From Eunapius fragilis (taxonomy: Eukaryota > Porifera > Demospongiae > Spongillida > Spongillidae): a stretch of DNA of 64,000 nt. The position numbers and the translations under genes are program-made. The stretch covers positions 1,872,916 through 1,936,915 of the forward strand of contig OY811976.1 in NCBI GenBank assembly GCA_963681505.1. Direction: 5' to 3'. Below the pieces are notes generated by a model. That model did not search any database. It was not told where the DNA came from and was given only the letters and a program-made list of their open reading frames with translations. Position 1 is the first letter of the stretch, and each line of letters starts with the position of its first letter. This document shows positions 24,801 through 33,800 of the stretch, in pieces.

Positions 24801-27800
24801 AAAGTAGAGATCCTTCGTAGTTCTCTCTCCATGTATGATCCCAACAATGTTTATAACATGGATGAACTAGGCCTATTTTACAAGGCTATCCCACAATATA
24901 GTTATTTGCTTGAGTCTGAAGGAGATAAGAGGCAGCATGGCCGGGGTACAAAGAAAATGAAGGCAAAAGATCGCCTGACTGTGATATTATGTACGAACGC
25001 CACTGGTACTGTTAAAGTATCCCCAGTTGTTGTAGGGTCAGCAAAGAAACCACGTTGTTTTTCAAATGCACCTCCATGCCTTCCATATTTTTCCCAAAGC
25101 AGCGCTTGGTGTGACAAAACCATATTTAGGAGGTGGTGGCATGAAATATTCCTACCTGAAGTTCAAAAGCTAACATCCGAACCTATTGCTCTTGTATTGG
25201 ATGGTTTTAGTGGCCACGATGAAGGTTGTGATGATCCCCTTAAGCAAGCAAAAATATTTAAATTCCCCCCTAATGTTACAAGCATATACCAACCATTAGA
25301 TCAAGGCATAATTGCAGCCTTGAAAGTTCGGTATAAGGGTAGCCTTTTAGCTAAACTTGTTGAGACGGATGCGGATATTTGTCGGCTACAATCTTTAGCA
25401 CAGCAACTTCCTGCAGGATGTGCAGGATTAAAGTATGGCGCTCCACCGCATGTAGGAGATGCTCTTGTTCTACTTAAAGATGCATGGGACAACATCTCGT
25501 CATCAACCATTGCAGCTTGCTGGAGGCACTCTCGATGTCTTTCACTGCTTCAGTTAAATGATGCTGCAAGTAGCAGTGATTATAATAAGCGCATTGAAAA
25601 CGATGCAGTGTATGATATGTGCCAACAGCTGTGTAGCTTGAAGCTTTCTTCAAACTTGCTATCATCAATGGGGCTAGACGCTCATAAAACTGACTTGAAA
25701 AATGCTTCTATGACAATGCTAGCTAAATGGATGCATGTTGAAGAACAGGGCATAGATGTAGATGAAGATGTAGATGAAGATCAGTTGTGCATGGATGAAG
25801 AGGTACAGACACAGGAAAAGGTGTCACTTCTAACTAATGCACTCAAGCATGTGAACGAATTACATTTAGTTGGTGTGAAACTGAATGACACTAAGATAAT
25901 GGAAACTGCCAGACAATTGTGTTTGTATGTGCACGATTCTATTTAGTTTTTCTCCTGTTACTTATATTTCTTCTTAGTTATGCTTTACTTTTGCAACTTA
26001 TATATCATCAAATCCTTTGACATGTACAAACACATGATTTCAAAAATTGATACATAACCTTCATCATATCTTGTAATTAAGTTAAAAAGTAGACGGGGAA
26101 TCATTGGTGGGGGGCATATGGCTATATGTATGTACATGTACAGAGCAGTGTTTGATGTATATATAGGGCTACATGTATGCACTAATGTGTGTGTGGATCC
26201 TATGCATAGAAAAAAGTAGTATTAACTTAAAGTAATCCCAGTGGCAGCCAGCCTAACCTGATCATGCTCCACAGACATTTGTCCACAACGTCCATCTGCC
26301 TCAATGAGCCAGAGACCTTAACGCAATTGATCTGTGTTCTCTGTATGAATGGTTGGCAAAGCTGTCCTAAATATATAAACCAACCATTTTTAACATGTAA
26401 TGCTGCGGCTACAATGTATTGTACGCACGCATTTGTCATAAAAATACCATAACCATATCCATCGACATTTTGCAAATGCATGATGGTGTGAGCTTACAGA
26501 AAAGCATCAATCCAAACACTGTACCTTTTGTTTTTGTCGCACAGCGGAAAATGGTGTGTTTACTGACAGATCTAAGATGAGTTATCATGGTATGGTGGGG
26601 ATTAGGATAACTGCACTCCTCCCTTCCAAAATTTAGATCATTGACAATGTTCTGAACCTTGCAGGGAGACTGATGTCCTAGTCGGTACATGTACATCCTT
26701 ATTAATGTATGCCTACCTACTCCTTGTTACATGGCCAGATGCTCAACTAAGGTGCACGTGTATATCATCAAGCAAGTGAACACTTGAGGTAACAGTGTAC
26801 TGATAGTGCATCATTCAAAGTTTCCTACTTTGGGTTGGGTACTCAGGTTGTGTCCATCCCCCCACCAAGGTAACAAAGCAAGGTTGAAATGACTGGAAGT
26901 GAGCATGCAGGTATTAGGTACACGTAGCTTTGAAATGAAGGTAAGAAGTAGGCAGGGCGTGGAGAAGCTAGCTAAATCTTTTATGGTTGGAGAAAGGGGG
27001 CGGATTACGAAGCGCTATAAATAAGCCACAACGTTATTCAACAGCCAATGAATACTATAAGCGGTACTGAAGTCAGAAGGGCTGTATCAACTGACAGTTA
27101 TGTTAAAGGTGCAATGAATGTTACGTATTTTCTCCATCTGCGAGGTGCGAAAAGTCTCCACTTGCGAGTCCCCCCTGTACAGCCACGCACGCAATCAGCG
27201 AAGTCGGGCTACGCCCAACTACATTTGATCGTAATAATGTAAATTGCTAAATATGTAGGCATGTAAGCGCTTTAGCATACAAACTGGATACACATCACCA
27301 TTTAATTCCAAAAGACGAGAGAAAGCACTGGACCCCGAGGGTTCACACTTAAAAGTCTAGATTTAAGTATATAAATGGAACAGTGTCCAGCATAATCACC
27401 CTTCTGGTTTTTCAAGTTTTCAAATTTCTAATTTTTATGATGGATACTCCAATTTAGGATGCGTAAGGACCATTTGTAGAAGCTCTTTGGAGCTTAAGAG
27501 TGATTTTGCTGGACATTCCATATGTTCATTGGTTGCCTTAGCGACAGCAGAGATAATATATAGAACGCTGGCCCTTTATAAAACATGCGATGGGAACACA
27601 ACCATACATATTAGAGTAGAAGGATTGGAATTAACACTCTTCACGCGCAGACTCTGCGATGCTCCTCGTACTCAGACCACTTATCATATTTGAAATGAGG
27701 GCAAGAGCTTTTTTTGTGGAACCGATGACAACGGAGCCGAACAAAGAAGATTCAGTTACCAAATGCTCTAGCCCTTTCTTTCAGAACTAAAAAGATCAGA

Positions 27801-30800
27801 GCACGAGCCTGTGAATGACGTAGTAGACAACGACACATGGCAATCACACCGACCCAAACCTTACATGGAGCCCTCAGAATACATACTCCATGCAAACAAA
27901 AAATACAAATTTGTTGCTAGACATTACGAGCATACAAGGAAAAAAGCATGCAAACCAAAAATAAAAACGTTAACTGCATGACCCAGTCCAGTAACAGCGA
28001 TCCTCTTCATCCAGCTTCTTGACTATGACGCGGATGGCCAACCAAATGATGAAACGGTAAAGACGCCTAACAGACTAGTGGAGGCCTCGGAGGGTTTTTC
28101 CCAGGAAAGGGAAAACATGAGGATGGTCCAGATGTCTAAATAATCTATGGTCCAGATGCTAGGCCATTAATACAATAGTAAAATGGATCACCGGCCCGTG
28201 ATGATTTTTTTCTCATAGCATAGTTACTTAGCAAATGGTACTACCATATGTAGAATTGATGTAGCTATTTGAAACAAGTATTTGATATGAGATAAAAGTT
28301 TTGCCAGGGTAGTTTTTTCGGTTAGTCATGACAATGTCAAAAAACGTAAAATGTGGTGTTACTTTAAAACCCTCCAACCTAAACGCCTCCAACACACCTC
28401 ACGCACGTAAAATTTTGTGCTGCATCTGGCCATGCTACTTAAAAGGGAAGTTTAGGGGGAGTTGTATCGGTTAGTTGTTAAAAATGCTGTAAGCTCGGGT
28501 TCTAAAAGGGCTATAAACATGGCGACACGTCGACAAGTTTGCCCGAATGTACGCATTTTGTGCTATCGTTTTCTTCTGTCAGATTTTACTAAGCTCTCAA
28601 CTTACTTTTCTCTCTCGAGGGGCGAAGCGTCACTTCATCGAATTAGCACCACCGCGGAGTCCGCGCCTTGATGTTCAATGGCTCACGTGCTCCGTTTCCA
28701 ATCCTTCTACTCTAATATCTATGACACAACCAACCAACACTGCACTGTCAAAACCAGCCGGTTCCGTAACACAACGGCGTGGCTACCCCACAGAGTAAAG
28801 GAAAATGTGAGCGTACATGACGGTTACAAAGATGCTATGTACCAAAACTAAAGCGATGGGTACACAATAGGCCATATGAAGTATATATACGAAACTAGAC
28901 GATAACAGCTCGTCTAGGTCAGCGGATTCTCCCCTACAAGTTACAAAATAGCCGATTTTTGTTCGCCGTCAATTATTTAAAATATTTAAAAAGCTATACC
29001 AAATCTAACAGCGCCTAATGAATCTATGATGGGTTATCTGCCAGTTTTAAAATTGAAAAAGGATAGTTGGTTACCTTGTAGCATTAAAGAACTGTATTCA
29101 AAGTACAAAATCCGCCTCCTTTTTTGGTCTACTTAAATGTGTTCACGCTTGCGAGCATCGCAAGCAATTGCCTAAGCTAGTCTATAGCGCACGTGATTCG
29201 TTTCCAATCCCTCTATATATTATCTCTGGCAACAGTATCAGGCAAGGAATTCCAGATACATGTACATATGACTCGGATGGAGAAAAAAATGGGATTAACA
29301 TTCATGGCGTGGTAACGATAATGGACTAAGTTTTATCACCTTGCAATATGACGTGTGGGTGACAAGTTCATCAAGGTTTTAGTTAAAACAAATACATGGT
29401 TAGATCAAAGTACTCTCAACGATATTCCGATGAATAACAAGATGATCACATTTATAGGAATGCTTCGCTCGTTTAAAAATCTTCGGTGATAAAGCGCTGT
29501 ACCTTTTCAACACATTCAATGGAACTTAGGATTCAAAGCAGGAGTATTGTAACATAGCATGTGTCAGATATGAGCAGAAGAGAACACCCCTGCATGGTAG
29601 GTTTAAGCAGCCAGTGTATGCACATCCTTGCTTGTAATAAGGTGGTGCTAAGTAAATGACAAAAAAATCAAATCAGTTTAACTATTTATCAAATGAAAAG
29701 TTTTAATTAAATATTTCGATTATAATAAACATAATTATTTCTGAATAATTACTTAAAATCAACCCAATTAAATCAAGATAGGTGAATTAATAGTTCCTAC
29801 ATGCTAGAATCGCTTATCATCGTACCGAAGGGGTTCCTTCAGCCCATTATACTACTTGGTATCAACATGCACACGTACAGCCAACGAAAGACAAAAGCGC
29901 GCACACACGACGACGCGCTCTCGTTTTTAACAAAGACAGGCGTATAATAAAGAACACTAATACTATCTATCAGACAGCACGAAGACCCGAGAACAGCTTC
30001 GTTTGCATAGTAGAGTAGAGGCTGTAATAGTCCCCAGTCTTCACGCATTATTACAGAATATCTCGTTAGTAAAGATTTTTATTTTTATTTTTTTAATGCA
30101 TAATTTTTTTTTGTAAATTGAACAAACTTATAACTGAGCGTATACAAGATATTCTAACATACACAAACATTAGGGCAAACAAACAAGACATTAATCATTT
30201 CTGCCTGCTGAGCATCACTTATTGCAGAAAAGCACGATCAGCCATACAGCCTAACCCTTTTTTTTTTTGGCTTCGTGCCAAATTGAGCTTTTCGTTGCTA
30301 CGTTCTGCAATCATGTGTCTCCGTGGCTCTAGATCATCATACCATCGAGGCACATGCTCCACACTAGACTCTGATATTCAGAACGTAGCAACGAAAAGCT
30401 CAATTTGGCACGAAGCCAAAAAAAAAAAGGGTTAGGCTGTATGGCTGATCGTGCTTTCCTGCAATAAGTGATGCAAGTCTCTTATAGAAGGTTTTGGCAG
30501 CAGGACCTAATCCAACAGAAGTAGAGAACACCAGTGGTGTGAAACAACCAAGCTCTACTTCACGAACTCTGGCTTCATAGGCACGTTTCTTGTCCATTTC
30601 TAAACGACGATAGCATTTGGTCAATGATTCTTTTACTTGGCAAAAGGATTGAACACTTTGACATAAAGATAACTCTTCTATCTGTTATGACACCAAAAGT
30701 TCTCTGCAACAATATCTACATGACATCGTCTGCATCATTTGCTGTCTTGCCCTTCAGGAACTCACCAGATAAAGGTTATAGACCAAGCTCAGTCCCAACA

Positions 30801-33800
30801 CTGTGGCAAACTTCAGCAAGCAATGTTGCAGTGATGTCCCATAACTCATTGTGCCGAATAGATGGATAACTACCACAGGGAAAGTTTAAGGCATGTTCAA
30901 TAAAAAATGTCTTGCCACAAACACAGGTCGAAAGAAGCAGGTTAGGCTGCCAACCATAGCGCAAACAAAGAGCATCTCTAAATGCTACCTTATGTAAGGC
31001 AAAGCCATGTTCTTGGATAGGTAGCATAGAAAGCCATGTGGAGGCACCAGTTTCACTGGCAACTTCCATTGATCAAGCTGGTAAATTAATGAACAGTTCG
31101 TCACAAAGGACAGACTGAGACTGTTTTACCTCATGATGTATCTCACGTCTAGCAGTAGATTGAGCTTCTTTGACTCAAATGGCAAGAATGTTGATTGTTG
31201 GAGAATGAGGTCAACCAGGGGCCTGGTGAGTCTGGTTGAATTGTCAAAAATAAGCTGAGATTGATCAACCAACTTAATGATACTAAGACCACCAAGTCGA
31301 GCAGAAAGAGGTAACAAATCTCTGAGTTGGCAGTTAAATGTATTTTGACCAGTGAGACGAGGAAGAAATGACTTGCTGATTGCATCTTCCAAAGGTTGCA
31401 ATAGTGGTTGGGTATTGTTTTGGAAATATATGTCCATGTACTTGATAAACCATGAGTTTATAAAGGCAGCATAAGCTGAGTGTGGTTGTGTTAATGATAT
31501 CTCGGATAGAAGCTCAATCTCAGTGATCCATTCAGAAACTTTTTCACTGACATAGGAATTGACAAATGATTCAGACCCAATTGCAGCACCATGGTAATGT
31601 TTCCCCTCACTGGTGATTGGGATACCAAAACCTTGAAATATTGTGTGTGCCTCAGAAAGTTTGGCATCTTTTACAATTAGCCACAACTTGAGGGAAGTAC
31701 CCATACGCAGGGCCATGCTGTACTGTTTGTCCCACCACATCCGAATGCTCTGTAATCTGCCACTTGCTGAGGCATCATCAGCATACCAAACCTGAACGAA
31801 ATTTTCATGGGAGAGCTGACGTATGAGAGCGATGGTACTGATTGCATACATGGTCATTGCGAGAGGGTCACCTTGTGTCACACCCTCTTGAGACAAGATT
31901 GACTCCCTATCAATGAACAGATCAATGTTGACCCTGTAGGTATTAATAAGAATGGTAGCGAGTGTTGGAAGCAGAGTCACAACATTACGTAGTGCAACCT
32001 GGCGATTCAGAGAATTGAATGCATCAACCAGGATGATAGCACCATTACTTGGATGGTTTAAGAAATGGGTCATGGCATGCACAGCAGCTTCACAACCACT
32101 CTCATGACCAGCACATAGTTGAGACACACCAACTGCTTCAAGTATGTCAGATTTGGTGACAAGTGCAATAGCCTTACAAGTGATTCACCAAATTACTTCA
32201 CCTATCCCTATGGGTCTTATACAAGGGCACTTGTCAAGGGCAATGAGTCGACAGGCAAAAAATGCTTCAATCCCTTTAGGATCAACATATTCAGTTGCAA
32301 GGCATCTAGTAAGAGTCACGATGGACTCACACAAACTATTTGAGTGAGCATGAAAGGAAGTACATAAACGTTTCCAACCTGTAGCATCCAATCCAGAGGG
32401 GCCCAGCATAATTTTTTTACATATAAACTATACACAAGCATATGTGATCAATAAAAAAACCAGCCTATAATGAGACTCTGCCCTCATGTACTGTGAGGGC
32501 CAAGTCGCAATAAACCAGGTTGTGGTAAGAAGACCTGCTTCCTCGCAGGCACATGATAGCACTGTGCAGTATAGCAAAAGACGGCCGACATCTCAAAAAG
32601 TGGTGGCTTCTTTTTTCCCCATTGCACCCGAGGTGGATGTAAAGACACCATGTGTTGTCCATATTCTCTTTTCTTTGCTTGCTCATGGGTGCGAAAGAGG
32701 GCTGAAAGAGGTCATTAGCATCTCCAAACCTTGATGCAGCTAAAAAACGGCTAACTGTAACGTGAGATGGGCAAAGCTACATCCAGTATGCCCTCGCCTT
32801 GCCTAGCCGTGAGAAGTTAGGCGGTACAGTTCAACTTTCGATATAATTTTTCTCTACTTTCAGAATCAAAATTACCCATACAGAATACATTAGCTATGAC
32901 AAATGTAGAATGTAGTATACTTCAGTAGAGATGAAAATTGGCTTCCCGAGTACTTATTGAATAATACAAAACAATTTGTTATGAAAAATGAAATGTTTAT
33001 AGAAGTGTCAAATTTTTGTTTCAGTACAAAATTTCATTGTAAATTGTTGTCAATAAAATTCAGTTTGAATAACAAGACAAAACCATTAGTATGCCAAGAT
33101 AATTTGGACTATTGCGAATGCATTTATCGATAGAAACGTCCATATAGAATTTGACCCCAACTATGAAATCATAAAAACACGCGACACGTTTATAACGAGA
33201 CTCCTGACGATCGGATGGTTTAGCTAGATGTTGTAGTCGAACGAGACGACGAAAGAGACGAAAGTGAGTAAATGCGTCGTTTGTTATATGTCGCAAAACC
33301 GCGCGGTTGTCGAGCCTACAGGGGGGTGGGTTCCTTTTTCTACCACTCTGGACTGGGTCACATTGAATGTGAAAATTAATTTCATTGAATTTTAATCCCT
33401 TACAACCCCCCAGTACATACCCGTTGAAGTTCCTGCATATATATGTGAATGGATAAACATATGTAGAAACAAAGTTTAAAGGGGGAAAGTGTCTTGGACG
33501 TGTGGACTTACTCTAAACCTGCTCATGGTATTCTGCCAAAAAAAAAAAAGCTTTTTGTGCATTATTACAAGAGCACTTAGTGTCTTTTTCGATATACTTG
33601 TAACATTTACTTCAGCAGCGTATTCTTGCTTTCAACAGCTGTATCTCTTGCCTTACTAGAAACTGAATGCTGTAAGCCTTCAGCTACATCAAAGACAGCC
33701 CCTTTTAAGAGAGGGAATGCGTCGATCATGTTGCAATTCCCAGGTCATTGTGTACCAACATGTGGATATATTTCGCTACGTGAGGGTGTGCTTTTAATAC

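Larger units (their letters stand above)
22925..27221 (+). mobile_element. Tigger/pogo-like transposon with about 1-kb TIRs, 9-bp flanking repeat
   Basis: The ends TAGTTGGGCGTAGCCCGAC and their inverse bound 4,297 bp. The inverted repeats run about 1.05 kb (22925 to about 24010; about 26165 to 27221) and are nearly identical except for a replaced stretch just inside the left tip. One 537-codon transposase frame lies between. The 9-mer CATTTGATC sits directly outside both ends (22916-22924 and 27222-27230). A TA duplication is also compatible, because the tips read TA...TA. The element lies in sense orientation 66 bp past the TM exon of receptor gene 1. Confidence 0.8.
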
